Position numbers and translations under genes: made by a program. This document shows, one piece after another, positions 44,129-52,609 of a DNA stretch of 64,000 bases. Within the stretch, counting starts at the first letter, position 1. Every line of letters starts with the position of its first letter. Under the pieces are notes generated by a model, which was given only the letters and a program-made list of their open reading frames with translations, was not told the origin of the DNA and did no database searches. Origin of the DNA: Solibacillus merdavium (GTDB lineage: Bacteria; Bacillota; Bacilli; Bacillales_A; Planococcaceae); the NCBI RefSeq assembly GCF_014836935.1, contig NZ_JACSPW010000002.1:124001-188000 (forward strand), in the 5' to 3' direction.

Positions 44129-44644
44129 CTATTCTTCACATATTTGATTAATTTCTTTGGGAACAGATTCAAAAATTAAAACTTCTGGCTTTGGATAAGA
44201 CCTCTTTATTAAATAGTCTTCAAGTGTCATCATACTTTTCCAATATAGTTTTAGCCAATATTCAATAGTTTCTCCAGTATCAAAATTTAAAGCTTCCTCA
44301 TCAAAGTCTTTCAAATCCTCATAGAATGCTTGGTCATAGATTGAAAGGGAAATATCACCATCAAATACTAAGATTTTATCCGTAAATATAGGAAAGCCAA
44401 AAGATTTGGAAAAACGATTGGTTATATCAACACCTATTGCTTCTTTAAAGTTAAGCCAGGCAGGAGCATTAGAGGGTTTTAATAGTTCTGTTATCTCAAA
44501 TTTTACTCTACCACCATTACTATATCTATTATTAGACTTAGTAGAATATTTAATGCCACCATTCATGACTTCTTCCAGCGAAACATGATGTTCATGATTT
44601 TCAGGTAAATATGCATGATACAACATATTACTCAAGTATTTCAC
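44129..44644 (-). CDS. Probable immunity protein paired with the LXG pseudogene
   Basis: 171 residues with LEEVMNGGIKYSTKSNNRYS, ILVFDGDISLSIYDQAFYED and IEYWLKLYWKSMMTLEDYLI; no family recognised. The start may be GTG 44644 or, better spaced from AGGTGA, TTG 44635. It begins 12 bases after the end of the LXG pseudogene tip, so it is probably its antidote. A fragment of it is duplicated at 42494-42660. Confidence 0.55.
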   Translation of the reverse strand: MKYLSNMLYHAYLPENHEHHVSLEEVMNGGIKYSTKSNNRYSNGGRVKFEITELLKPSNAPAWLNFKEAIGVDITNRFSKSFGFPIFTDKILVFDGDISLSIYDQAFYEDLKDFDEEALNFDTGETIEYWLKLYWKSMMTLEDYLIKRSYPKPEVLIFESVPKEINQICEE

Positions 44645-44655
44645 CTACTTAATAG

Positions 44656-45540
44656 TTATTTTCTTGGAACATATGGGAAATATGAGCTTCTGGTTGGATC
44701 AACAAGATTTTCAAATACCCGATGACTCCCTGTCGGTGTATCAGGTGTACTGATATTTCCGTCAAATTCTTTATAATACTTAGTTATTTTGTTTGGATTT
44801 GGATTGTTAGGATTTGGCCAGTTTGAATAAGCTTTATCAGGATTACTCATTGTTTCTTGCCTTAACTTGGCTCAAACATATGTTTTTCAGAATGTGGGTT
44901 AACAAAGTCTTTAGAATTGCTACCACCACCTGGTTTGGTAGGAAATGGAGCATCACCCTTCATTACCAACAACCTCATCAATATCACTCTTCTTAACAAC
45001 CTCACCCACGTTACTATCTACAATTTTATCAATCGCTTTCGGGATTTTCAAAACTTTTCCTATTGGGATGAAGGATGCTAACGCAATACCTTTATCAAGA
45101 CCCGAAGCATTTTTATCAGCGAGCGTGTTCACATCGTCCAATATTAAGAAATCCAATAAACCTTTTCAGATTTTGGTAGCGCCACTTCCGACATCTCCTA
45201 GGAAATTAAGAAAACCATTCTCCTCTTCTTTCACATCATCTACTGTTGTGGCTGTAGCGGAAAGCTCTTTTGCGACTTTTTTATTTTGTTGCTTCATAAA
45301 TGAAAAGAAATTTGTTGACACCACCGCACCGCTGAGCCCGAAAGTACCTAAAGGCTGCTGACCATTTTGATAAAGACCTGGGAGTGTGTATGGATTCGCT
45401 CCACCGATTCCTCCAGGATTAAATAGTGGATTCATATTAATCACTTGATCCAACGATTGCGTACGATAGGCCAGTGCAATCATTAACGGATTCTGACTAG
45501 CGAATGACTGCCATTGTTCTGCCGGGAAGTTAACATCGGT
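44656..45540 (-). pseudogene. 5'-truncated, nonsense- and frameshift-broken LXG toxin copy
   Basis: Bases 44960-45540 are near-identical to the core of the intact toxin gene at 53373-55064 (from TDVNFPAEQWQSF to VKKSDIDEVVG). The LXG domain is missing. A GGA-to-TGA change (45168-45166) stops the frame; after DEVVG a frameshift leads into a tip reading GDAPFPTKPGGGSNSKDFVN, then a second shift before SNPDKAYSNWPNPNNPN and PTRSSYFPYVPRK. The upstream end falls abruptly within terminator sequence of the neighbour, which marks the recombination seam. Confidence 0.85.
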
Positions 45541-45552
45541 ATGAATATTGAA

Positions 45553-45598
45553 AACATAAAAAAGCACTCGTCGCCTAATATAGACAATCAAGTGCTCA
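45553..45598 (-). terminator. Terminator (AAGCACTTGATTGTC type)
   Basis: Minus strand GAGCACTTGATTGTCTA pairs imperfectly with GGCGACGAGTGCTT, then TTTTT. Same design as the terminator at 52768 after the intact toxin/immunity pair. Confidence 0.65.
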
Positions 45599-45627
45599 TA
45601 GTTAACTCTAACCATATTTCCTGTACA

Positions 45628-46182
45628 TTACTGCACTGGACCCATAAATTCAGTAATAATACGAATATGTTCCTTCAATTTGACTTTTTTTAGATTCTCT
45701 ACTTTTTCTGCTCCACCTAAACCTAGCAAAGGTGTATAGCCAAAGCAGTCATCATACTCTGGTTCATTATATTTTTCTATTGCTTCTGGATAAGGAAGCC
45801 AATCTAAAGCCTTCTGTCTAAAAGCCTCTTCCTCTAAAAATCTTAGAAACAAGGAGTATTTTGAAGCTACAACTTTTGTTTTACCTTTTCGGTAGTTTAT
45901 TGTTACAATATAGGATTCTTGATTTTCATCCTTTTCAAAAAGTATTAGATCACCCATGGATGTACTGAAAATAGGTACTGTCCCTTTACTTCTTAAATAA
46001 GACTCATTTACTAAAGAGCTAAATTCATCAGGGTTAATTATTTTTAAGTATCCATTCATAATTGTACCATACCCATATAATTTCCATACTTCAATTAAAG
46101 CTTCTGGGAGCATATTCTTATATTTATTAATTGTATATTCCTCAACTTCACTTACTTTTTTAAAATCTTTAAATAAGCTCAA
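45628..46182 (-). CDS. Tdi1-like (GAD-like/DUF1851) immunity protein, paralogue 2
   Basis: 184 residues, paralogue of the gene at 40610: LPEALIEVWKLYGYGTIMNG, FSTSMGDLILFE, and the same C-terminus DDCFGYTPLLGLGGAEKVEN. TTG at 46182 is chosen because GGAGG stands 7 bases before it; an upstream TTG at 46215 has no site. Both paralogues end ITEFMGP. No toxin of its own beside it. Confidence 0.72.
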   Translation of the reverse strand: MSLFKDFKKVSEVEEYTINKYKNMLPEALIEVWKLYGYGTIMNGYLKIINPDEFSSLVNESYLRSKGTVPIFSTSMGDLILFEKDENQESYIVTINYRKGKTKVVASKYSLFLRFLEEEAFRQKALDWLPYPEAIEKYNEPEYDDCFGYTPLLGLGGAEKVENLKKVKLKEHIRIITEFMGPVQ

Positions 46183-46261
46183 ATTACACCCTCCTCTGAT
46201 ATGGCAGCATAGCAATTAAATAGACAGGGCTAGCTCCAATAACTAAAGGTTTTAATCATAC

Positions 46262-46675
46262 TTACTCCTCTAACCCTGAATAAGGATTACCAATGTTTCC
46301 ATCTAATTCATTTATTGTTTCCTCTATTACTTCCTTAACATTAATACTTAGACTTGTACTATCTATTTCCTTTAATGTTTGAAAACTATTTGAGAGTCCA
46401 AGATATGCAATTATTGACGTTACATTATCCATTAACTCATAAGAATTTGGGTCTAATATTTCTTGAACTATCGAATCTACCTTATCTTTAATTTTTTCAT
46501 CCAAATATTTATAGGTATGCCATTGTCTTTCTGCTAATTGATATATAGCTTCAGACAAATCAATCTTACTTATATCCCCATTATTTTCGTAATAATCAAT
46601 AACCTGTTCAAAATACATTTTTAGTATTTCCTCAGATAAATAATCGGGTAACTCATCAAATTTAGAAAAATCCAT
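46262..46675 (-). CDS. Probable immunity protein of toxin copy B
   Basis: 137 residues, acidic and helical (DYLSEEILKMYFEQVIDYYE, LSEAIYQLAERQWHTYKYL); no family named. It starts 11 bases after the stop of the toxin tip at 46687, with AGGAG 8 bases before the ATG, so the two are a matched pair. Confidence 0.6.
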   Translation of the reverse strand: MDFSKFDELPDYLSEEILKMYFEQVIDYYENNGDISKIDLSEAIYQLAERQWHTYKYLDEKIKDKVDSIVQEILDPNSYELMDNVTSIIAYLGLSNSFQTLKEIDSTSLSINVKEVIEETINELDGNIGNPYSGLEE

Positions 46676-46686
46676 TCTTAATTCTC

Positions 46687-47505
46687 CTACTCAATTGGAA
46701 TATGTGTTAAATTATTCGGCTTTTTATAAAGGTTACCATCCTGTCCTAGAAGTTTTTTCCCTATTTTTATTTGGGCAGTCCACATATTCCCTGAATTACT
46801 ATCAGGGTACAGTTGTTTTGCATTTAAATCTGGTGAATGCCATTTTACTTCTATCTTTTGCCCGTCTATTTCAAAATTATATTTATATCCTTCAGTTATA
46901 GTTTCACTCGGTTTAAATGTATTAGGTATGTCGTTTGGTATTATTGACTTCAAATCATCAACTGGAATTTTCCCATTTTTCACAAAATTACTTGTATCCA
47001 CAAGAGCATTACCTTTACCAACTACCTCATCTACATCACTCTTCTTAACAACCTCGTCCACGTTACTATCTACAATCTTATCAATTGCTTTCGGGATTTT
47101 CAAAACTTTCCCTATTGGGATGAAGGATGCTAACGCAATACCTTTATCAAGACCCGAAGCATTTTGATCAGCCAGCGTGTTCACATCGTCCAATAGTAAG
47201 AAATCCAACAAACCTTTTCCGATTTTCTTAGCGCCATTTCCCTCACCTTCAAGGAAACCAATAAAACCATTTTCCTCTTCTTTCACATCATCCACGGTTG
47301 GGGCTGGGCAAGAAAGCTCTTTTGTGACTTCTTTTTCTTGTTTCTTCATAAATGATACAAAATTCGTTGATACCATCCCACGCTCAGACCGAAAGTAATT
47401 AAAGGCTGTTGTCTGTTTTGTAAGGTGTACGGATTCGCTCCTCCGATGCCTCCTGGATTAAATAGGGGATTCATATCCAGCGGTTGCGTACAGTAGGCCA
47501 GGGCA
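46687..47505 (-). pseudogene. 5'-truncated LXG toxin copy with intact tip (type 30-like)
   Basis: An open frame of 229 codons (46687-47376) carries the toxin core (MVSTNFVSFMKKQEKEVTKE to KKSDVDEVVGKG) and a tip with YKYNFEIDGQKIEVKWHSPD, SNSGNMWTAQIKIGKKLLG and NNLTHIPIE, which resembles polymorphic toxin type 30. Homology to the intact gene continues, frameshifted and with deletions, to 47505 and then stops, so the LXG domain is absent and the protein could not be exported. A silent but intact tip with its antidote downstream. Confidence 0.78.
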
Positions 47506-47538
47506 TTGCGTCTTCTTCACTATTTTATTTTGGATAGG

Positions 47539-47650
47539 TTATTTTATATCTTTGGGCCTTGGTGTAGACTTTTCTATCTTTTTCTTGACCTTTTTAGGAC
47601 CTTTTTTGACGACGAATTCAAATTTCAGATTATTTTTTAACCACAAACTT
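47539..47650 (-). pseudogene. Remnant of another toxin tip
   Basis: Minus-strand frame SLWLKNNLKFEFVVKKGPKK then VKKKIEKSTPRPKDIK and stop; basic like nuclease tips. It is cut on its right by a cassette terminator and on its left abuts toxin copy B, so its antidote was lost or moved. Confidence 0.35.
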
Positions 47651-47659
47651 CTTTAAATA

Positions 47660-47697
47660 AAAAAAAGCCTTGAGAGGCATATTGCCAGTCAAGGTCT
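47660..47697 (-). terminator. Cassette terminator hairpin
   Basis: CCTTGACTGGC and GCCTCTCAAGG pair around a short loop, then eight T on the minus strand. Confidence 0.75.
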
Positions 47698-47732
47698 AAA
47701 TCATAACTACTTTATCAAAGTACAAAACAATA

Positions 47733-48146
47733 TTATGAATGAACTTTAGACAGAAAGTCTTGAAGGATTTTCCTTACTGGTGCACTGGCACCTGGTAATA
47801 GGTCATTTATACGTTGCAGAATTTCAGGGCTACCTAATATCATTCTTTTACTTTCTTGGCTTGTATAACTCCTTAATGTATCTATACAAGTCGCAAATAA
47901 TTCTTCATCATCAGTATTCAGCAAGGACATTAAAATATTAAGTTCATGCTCATTACACTGATTATCCAAACAATATGCTATTTTTCTCTGCCATTCTATT
48001 GATTTACTAAGTACTTGATTGGATAATTCATCCCAATCACTTAAACTAAATTCTAAAAGTATCTCGCCTGCTATAGTACAACCGTCATCATACCAAGAAT
48101 CTACCGTTGTATCTGCAGATAAAAGATTATCTAATTCCTTGTACAT
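47733..48146 (-). CDS. Immunity protein, Imm30-like
   Basis: 137 residues, helical (DSWYDDGCTIAGEILLEFSL, SDWDELSNQVLSKSIEWQRK, IAYCLDNQCNEHELNILM), matching the W-D-IA-L-DW-L-EWQ pattern of immunity protein 30. ATG 48146 with GGAGG 8 bases upstream is preferred to the GTG at 48161. It follows the Imm70-like gene by about 48 bases and ends in a cassette terminator. Confidence 0.62.
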   Translation of the reverse strand: MYKELDNLLSADTTVDSWYDDGCTIAGEILLEFSLSDWDELSNQVLSKSIEWQRKIAYCLDNQCNEHELNILMSLLNTDDEELFATCIDTLRSYTSQESKRMILGSPEILQRINDLLPGASAPVRKILQDFLSKVHS

Positions 48147-48194
48147 ATTTGGTACCTCCACATAAATTTGAATTAAAAACCTAATGGACGATAT

Positions 48195-48611
48195 TTATAT
48201 GCTTTCTATATAAACATCGGAATTAGTTTTTTGTCCCTTCTCTAATGCTTTCATTAACATATCTATTAAGTCCTCACCCTCACTTGTTATAAAATAATTA
48301 GATAAGTTTGTTATATCCTTACTAATGTTATCACCCCAAGGCGGACTTTTAGATAAGTTATCAATGTCCCATATTACTTGTGATGGGCTAAAATCCTGTA
48401 ATTTCTTTTTAATTTCTTCTAATTCATTTATAGCGCTATCAATATTCTTATTCTCAAGTTTCCCATTATAGAGTTCATTTAATAAGAAAGGATATTCAGT
48501 TCCCCATCCATTTTGTTCTAAATGATAACTTATTGTAGAGAAAAAAGAGTGTAAGAAATCACCATGCCCGATTTGATACCAGTAATATTTCACTTTAAAT
48601 CCCACAGCCAT
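48195..48611 (-). CDS. Immunity protein, Imm70 family
   Basis: 138 residues beginning MAVGFKVKYYWYQIGHGDFL, followed by HSFFSTISYHLEQNGWGTEY and PPWGDNISKDITNLSNYF, a well-conserved pattern that I associate with Imm70 proteins of Bacillus LXG loci. GAGGTGAG is close before the ATG at 48611; the frame extends to 48629. It is the last array gene before the insertion sequences; its own toxin was probably lost with their insertion. Confidence 0.75.
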   Translation of the reverse strand: MAVGFKVKYYWYQIGHGDFLHSFFSTISYHLEQNGWGTEYPFLLNELYNGKLENKNIDSAINELEEIKKKLQDFSPSQVIWDIDNLSKSPPWGDNISKDITNLSNYFITSEGEDLIDMLMKALEKGQKTNSDVYIESI

Positions 48612-48858
48612 TCTTCTCACCTCAATCAATTTGTTTTAAATCTTTTATCTACTTAGTTAGTATGATAACCATTATGAATTTTTGATTCAAATATTGTGTA
48701 AAAAAAATATAAAAACCTTGAAAGACAGTAAGCCCGTAATCAAATAACGCATATAAATAACCTGGCACCGCCGGTACGATAAAGTTATCATTCAAAGGAG
48801 GTGCCATTCTTACCTCCAGTCAATAGCTTTTTAGAAAATATTTTAGGTGTTGAATAGA

Positions 48859-48900
48859 TTTTTGGGTAAGGGAGGGGGTACCCCCTCCCTTACCCAAAAA
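48859..48900. repeat. Perfect 42-bp palindrome
   Basis: Centred at 48879/48880 on GGTACC: TTTTTGGGTAAGGGAGGGGG with T, then its exact complement. Just downstream of the IS110 transposase gene; GC-rich arms flanked by A/T runs would make a strong bidirectional terminator when transcribed. Confidence 0.9.
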
Positions 48901-48974
48901 TTGCGCACGCCATAAAGACCTCCCGATTTTTATTTTTTTCGAAAGGTCGTTGTGATATAGTTTAATTAGATGTA

Positions 48975-50201
48975 TTACGATTTCTGAGCTGGTAATGCGG
49001 ACTCATAATCGTAGAGGATATCGTGTTTCAGTAGCTGAAACGTCATTTTCAGAAACTTATTGATACACGCCACAATCGCGACCTTGTGAGGTTTCCTCTG
49101 AGGTTGCGTTTTTAATTTATCATAATAATCGATGAGATGGTTATCGGTCTTTTTCCGAAGCGTAATCATCGTACAAATCATAAAAAATAAAATCTTTCGT
49201 AATTTTTTATTACCTCGTTTGTTGATTCGATCACGATATTGTGTATTGCCTGACTGATAGCGCATGATATCAATACCGGCGTACGCATTGAGCTGTTTGG
49301 CATTTTCAAAGCGTCGAATATCGCCTAATTCACCAATTAATCGGCAGGCGGTCGTATCCCCAATACCTGGAATCGAACGGAATATGCGATATTCATTTCT
49401 TTCAGCTGACATACCGACCATTTGTTTAATAATAGCTTCCTTTTTTTCAACTAAATCCATAATACGAGCTGCGTAATCTCGAATTTGATCACATCGAATA
49501 TCATTATCTTTCATGGCTGGATAACTATTTTGAGCAGCCTCCAATAATACTTCTGCTTTTGCCTCTGCACGTGCCAATGATAGCTTTTTACGTGTATTAG
49601 CCTTCAAACGATTTTTAATCACCGTTTTCGAATGTGCTAATAGAAGAGCTGGATGTGGAAACAATTGGACAATATTTAAGAATAGCGCTGAACTTGGTGT
49701 TATGAGTTTCTCTAATTCTGGAAAACTCAGATGTAAAAGGGCGTGCATTCGACTTTTTAGTGTAATAACCTCCTCATCAATTTCATCGTAATAACGCGTT
49801 AACGCACGCATTTGTTCATAATAATCATCCTGTACATAAGTTGACTCGCGTTCGCTTTTAAAATGTGTTTTGGCCAGCTCATGGGCATCACTGACATCCG
49901 TTTTATTACGGCGCATTGTAGCCATTTGTAAGTTCGCTTCAAGCGGATTCATCCGGCAATATGTATAGCCATAATCAATAAAAAACTTTTCAACGGGCTT
50001 AGAATAGACGCCTGTTGCTTCAAAGACGATTTCTGGCGCTACTCCATCTTGACGTGCGATTTCTTCCATCTGCTCATGTAACCGTTCAAAATCAGCACGT
50101 GTATGATTCAATTCACCTTCGAACTCGCATTGGCGATAGCCATCATAAATCACAAGGTTGCTTTTTCCTTTACTTATATCTAAAGCAATGACATGTTTCA
50201 T
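48975..50201 (-). CDS. IS110-family transposase (DEDD recombinase)
   Basis: 408 residues: N-terminal DEDD RuvC-like domain (HVIALDISKGKSN with the first Asp, FEATGVYSKP, KTDVSDAHELA) and C-terminal transposase 20 domain (FRSIPGIGDTTACRLIGELG, LNAYAGI, KRGNKKLRKIL with the catalytic Ser region). Intact. GGAG precedes the ATG on the minus strand. IS110 recombinases work with a structured RNA encoded next to the gene. Confidence 0.92.
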   Translation of the reverse strand: MKHVIALDISKGKSNLVIYDGYRQCEFEGELNHTRADFERLHEQMEEIARQDGVAPEIVFEATGVYSKPVEKFFIDYGYTYCRMNPLEANLQMATMRRNKTDVSDAHELAKTHFKSERESTYVQDDYYEQMRALTRYYDEIDEEVITLKSRMHALLHLSFPELEKLITPSSALFLNIVQLFPHPALLLAHSKTVIKNRLKANTRKKLSLARAEAKAEVLLEAAQNSYPAMKDNDIRCDQIRDYAARIMDLVEKKEAIIKQMVGMSAERNEYRIFRSIPGIGDTTACRLIGELGDIRRFENAKQLNAYAGIDIMRYQSGNTQYRDRINKRGNKKLRKILFFMICTMITLRKKTDNHLIDYYDKLKTQPQRKPHKVAIVACINKFLKMTFQLLKHDILYDYESALPAQKS

Positions 50202-50363
50202 TGTATTTTCTCCTTTTTAGCCAATCCTAGAAGTCTTCACATGACCTTATCGATTCCATTTTCTTATACACGATCTCTTTGGACCCAACATACTAAACTG
50301 ATTCTAATAAGGGTGTGAAGTGGGCCTGTTTTTTATACGGACTCTGAAATGGTCCCTGGCACC
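50202..50363 (-). ncRNA. Candidate IS110 guide (bridge) RNA region
   Basis: The 162 bases between the transposase start and the putative left end are non-coding on the minus strand and contain short inverted repeats (GTGAAG with CTTCAC, GAAGACTTC). In the IS110 group the bridge RNA is encoded exactly here. Position-based; the fold was not computed. Confidence 0.35.
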
Positions 50364-50391
50364 TCTCGACCTTTCTTCACTTCTACTATAA

Positions 50392-50643
50392 AAAATAGTA
50401 GCACAAACCATGGCCTTGGTTTGTACTACTAATGTTAGTATGTTTCTTATGCCAACAAACAAATTAACCATTGTTCCCGTCAAACTCGACCCTCTTCCAA
50501 TTGAAACTTCTTCGTTCCATTCTAGCCAATACACTGCTGAGCCAAGTTGTGTAATTAAAACCGCTGCGGCTGAAATTTCCTTCTTCAATGGCGTAGATGA
50601 GCGCATTATCCATACCATAATGAAGGAGCTGAACAGTCGATGA
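50392..50643 (+). pseudogene. IS66 TnpA accessory protein, N-terminal half missing
   Basis: The frame from about 50392 (ATG at 50410) gives KLTIVPVKLDPLP and CVIKTAAAEISFFNGVDERI, the C-terminal beta part of IS66 TnpA, ending HTIMKELNSR. The helix-turn-helix half is absent and an in-frame stop lies at 50389. It overlaps tnpB by 4 bases in the usual way. Confidence 0.65.
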
Positions 50644-50993
50644 AACAGGATTTTACGAGCGTGCAAAATATCTACATCATATGCGGCAAGACAGATATGC
50701 GTAAAGGTATTGACGGTCTAGCAACGCTCATTCAAGATTCTTTCGAATTGGATCCGTATAGTGATTCTATCTTTCTGTTTTCTGGATGGAGCAAGGACCG
50801 CTATAAATGTTTGTACTTCGATGGAGATGGTTTCGCTATGCTTTATAAACGGTTAGATAATGGAAAGTTACAATGGCCAAAAAATGAAAATGAGGTGCGC
50901 AATCTTTCGCAACAAGAGCTTAGGTGGTTATTAGAAGGCTTATCCCTGCAACAGCCAAAGGCGATTGCAAAATCTGCAAAAGGTGTCTTTTAA
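50640..50993 (+). CDS. tnpB: IS66-family accessory protein TnpB
   Basis: 117 residues with the IS66 Orf2 signature: IYIICGKTDMRKGIDGLATL, FLFSGWSKDRYKCLYFDGDG (FxN/S/RxR-D-K-L) and GFAMLYKRLDNGKLQWP. Overlaps the tnpA remnant (ATGA) and precedes tnpC by 50 bases. Intact. Confidence 0.92.
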   Translation: MKQDFTSVQNIYIICGKTDMRKGIDGLATLIQDSFELDPYSDSIFLFSGWSKDRYKCLYFDGDGFAMLYKRLDNGKLQWPKNENEVRNLSQQELRWLLEGLSLQQPKAIAKSAKGVF

Positions 50994-51043
50994 TAGCCCT
51001 ATTTCAAGTGGTATAATCATTTATAACTTAAATTGAACGAAAT

Positions 51044-52609
51044 GTGGTGAATGATTTGGGAAACGCTTCAAATGAAAAAGTGATTCAATTATTGGAAGAA
51101 CAACTAGCCTATACAAAAGAACAAAATAAAAGTTTAACCAAACAAATTGAAGCATTAACTGAACAAATTCGCCATTTAACAAAAGCTTTATACGGTTCTA
51201 AATCAGAGAAATCCAAATATCAAGCACCAGACGGACAAGGCTCTTTATTTGAAGACGATCCGTCTTTTAGCGAACCTGAGCAGACAGAAGAACAAAGCAC
51301 GGAAACGGTTAGTTATACTGTTACTCGTAAAAAGAAAAATAAAAAACGAAATGATTCGTTTCGTGAGGATATTGAAATTGAGGAAATTCATCATCATCCA
51401 ACTAATTTAGCTTGTGATTGTTGTCTCGGAGAAATGGTAGAATTCAGTTCAACAATGGTACGTGAAGAAGCCAAATTTATACCAGCGACATTGAAACGTG
51501 TACAACATTTTGAACATGCTTATGAGTGCAAAGCGTGTAAAAAAGAAGCCCTACAAAAAGCACAAATTAAACGTGGTAAAGCACCACAAGGCGCTATCCA
51601 AAGAAGCATTGCAGGACCCACTGTTTTAGCAAAGCTTATCTATGATAAGTTTATTCAGTACTTGCCTCTTTACCGTCAGGTAAATGAATGGGAGCGACAT
51701 GGTCTACATACAAACGATAAGAATTTATCCAATTGGGTAATACGTGTAGCAGAAGATTGGCTTCAACCGCTTTATGATTTGATGAAGCAACTATTGACGA
51801 CGAAATCTGTGCTGCATGTGGATGAAACGTATGCACAAATACTCAAACGTTCAGATGGGAAATCCGCTCAATCGAACGCCTATAACTGGGTATGTCGTAG
51901 TGTACAAAGTGAAGGTCCTATTATCGTTTTATTTAAGAGCGCACTCTCACGAGGGCGAGCTATATTAGAAAATTTAATTTCGGGATTCAAAGGTATTGTG
52001 ATTTGTGACGGCTATTCGGCTTATGGTCAATTACTTAATGTTCAATTCGCTAACTGTTGGGCACACGTACGACGTTATTGGCTGAAAGCCGATAGTAAAA
52101 ACGGACGAAAAGGTGTTGAATACTGCGATCGTTTATTTCACATCGAGCGTAAAATCAAACAATCTTCACCGGAAGAACGTGTGCGAGTTCGTCAACAAGA
52201 AGCAAAGCCCATCGTAGCTGAATTTTTCGATTGGATTGACCGTTCTCCTTTCTTTGGTAAAAATGCGCTTGCGAAATCAGCGGACTATACATTGAGCCGA
52301 GCTGAGGAGTTAAAAGTCTTTCTTGATAACGGGCACATCGCAATTGATAATAATCCCGCTGAAAATGCAATTCGCCCAAATGTGATTGGGCGTAAAAACT
52401 GGCTTTTCTCTGTGAGCGAAGCAGGTGCCAATGCGAATGCCATCTGTTTAAGCTTGGCTGAAACGGCCAAAGCAAACGGAATCGATTTTTATCAGTATCT
52501 GGTGAAGCTAATGATGGAATTACCGAATTTACCGTTTCATCAACAACCTGAGATTTTACATAACTACATGCCTTGGTCAGAAAATATTCAAGCCACATGT
52601 GCAAAATAG
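51044..52609 (+). CDS. tnpC: IS66-family transposase TnpC
   Basis: 521 residues: leucine-zipper-like N-terminus (IQLLEEQLAYTKEQNKSLTK), CxxC zinc-finger segment (LACDCCLGEM; YECKACKK), and the DDE domain with VLHVDETY (first Asp), VICDGYSAYGQL (second Asp), ANCWAHVRRYW and NNPAENAIRPNVIGRKNW (catalytic Glu). Start GTG; a second GTG follows directly. Appears intact, though the element lacks a full tnpA. Confidence 0.92.
   Translation: MVNDLGNASNEKVIQLLEEQLAYTKEQNKSLTKQIEALTEQIRHLTKALYGSKSEKSKYQAPDGQGSLFEDDPSFSEPEQTEEQSTETVSYTVTRKKKNKKRNDSFREDIEIEEIHHHPTNLACDCCLGEMVEFSSTMVREEAKFIPATLKRVQHFEHAYECKACKKEALQKAQIKRGKAPQGAIQRSIAGPTVLAKLIYDKFIQYLPLYRQVNEWERHGLHTNDKNLSNWVIRVAEDWLQPLYDLMKQLLTTKSVLHVDETYAQILKRSDGKSAQSNAYNWVCRSVQSEGPIIVLFKSALSRGRAILENLISGFKGIVICDGYSAYGQLLNVQFANCWAHVRRYWLKADSKNGRKGVEYCDRLFHIERKIKQSSPEERVRVRQQEAKPIVAEFFDWIDRSPFFGKNALAKSADYTLSRAEELKVFLDNGHIAIDNNPAENAIRPNVIGRKNWLFSVSEAGANANAICLSLAETAKANGIDFYQYLVKLMMELPNLPFHQQPEILHNYMPWSENIQATCAK

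Larger units (their letters stand above)
48761..50363 (-). mobile_element. IS110-family insertion sequence (ends tentative)
   Basis: Defined by its transposase and by a 9-base direct repeat CCTGGCACC at 48761-48769 and 50355-50363, which may mark the junction core. IS110 elements lack terminal inverted repeats, so the ends stay uncertain. It seems to have landed in the tnpA part of the IS66-type element. Confidence 0.55.

Noticed and set aside
44656-44850. 64-codon ORF as an independent small gene
   Set aside because: It is the frameshifted end of the tip of the LXG pseudogene, directly before its antidote gene.
45541-45615. First residues of the ORF starting at 45615 as a true toxin N-terminus
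   Set aside because: They are translated from a terminator hairpin; homology to the toxin begins only at TDVNFPAEQW.
48795-48860. Short GTG frame after an AAAGGAGG-like site next to the IS110 element
   Set aside because: Only about 18 codons with no resemblance to IS66 TnpA; more likely IS end sequence.
50304-50666. 120-codon minus-strand ORF over the IS66 tnpA remnant
   Set aside because: Overlaps the recognisable TnpA C-terminus on the other strand and has no family features.
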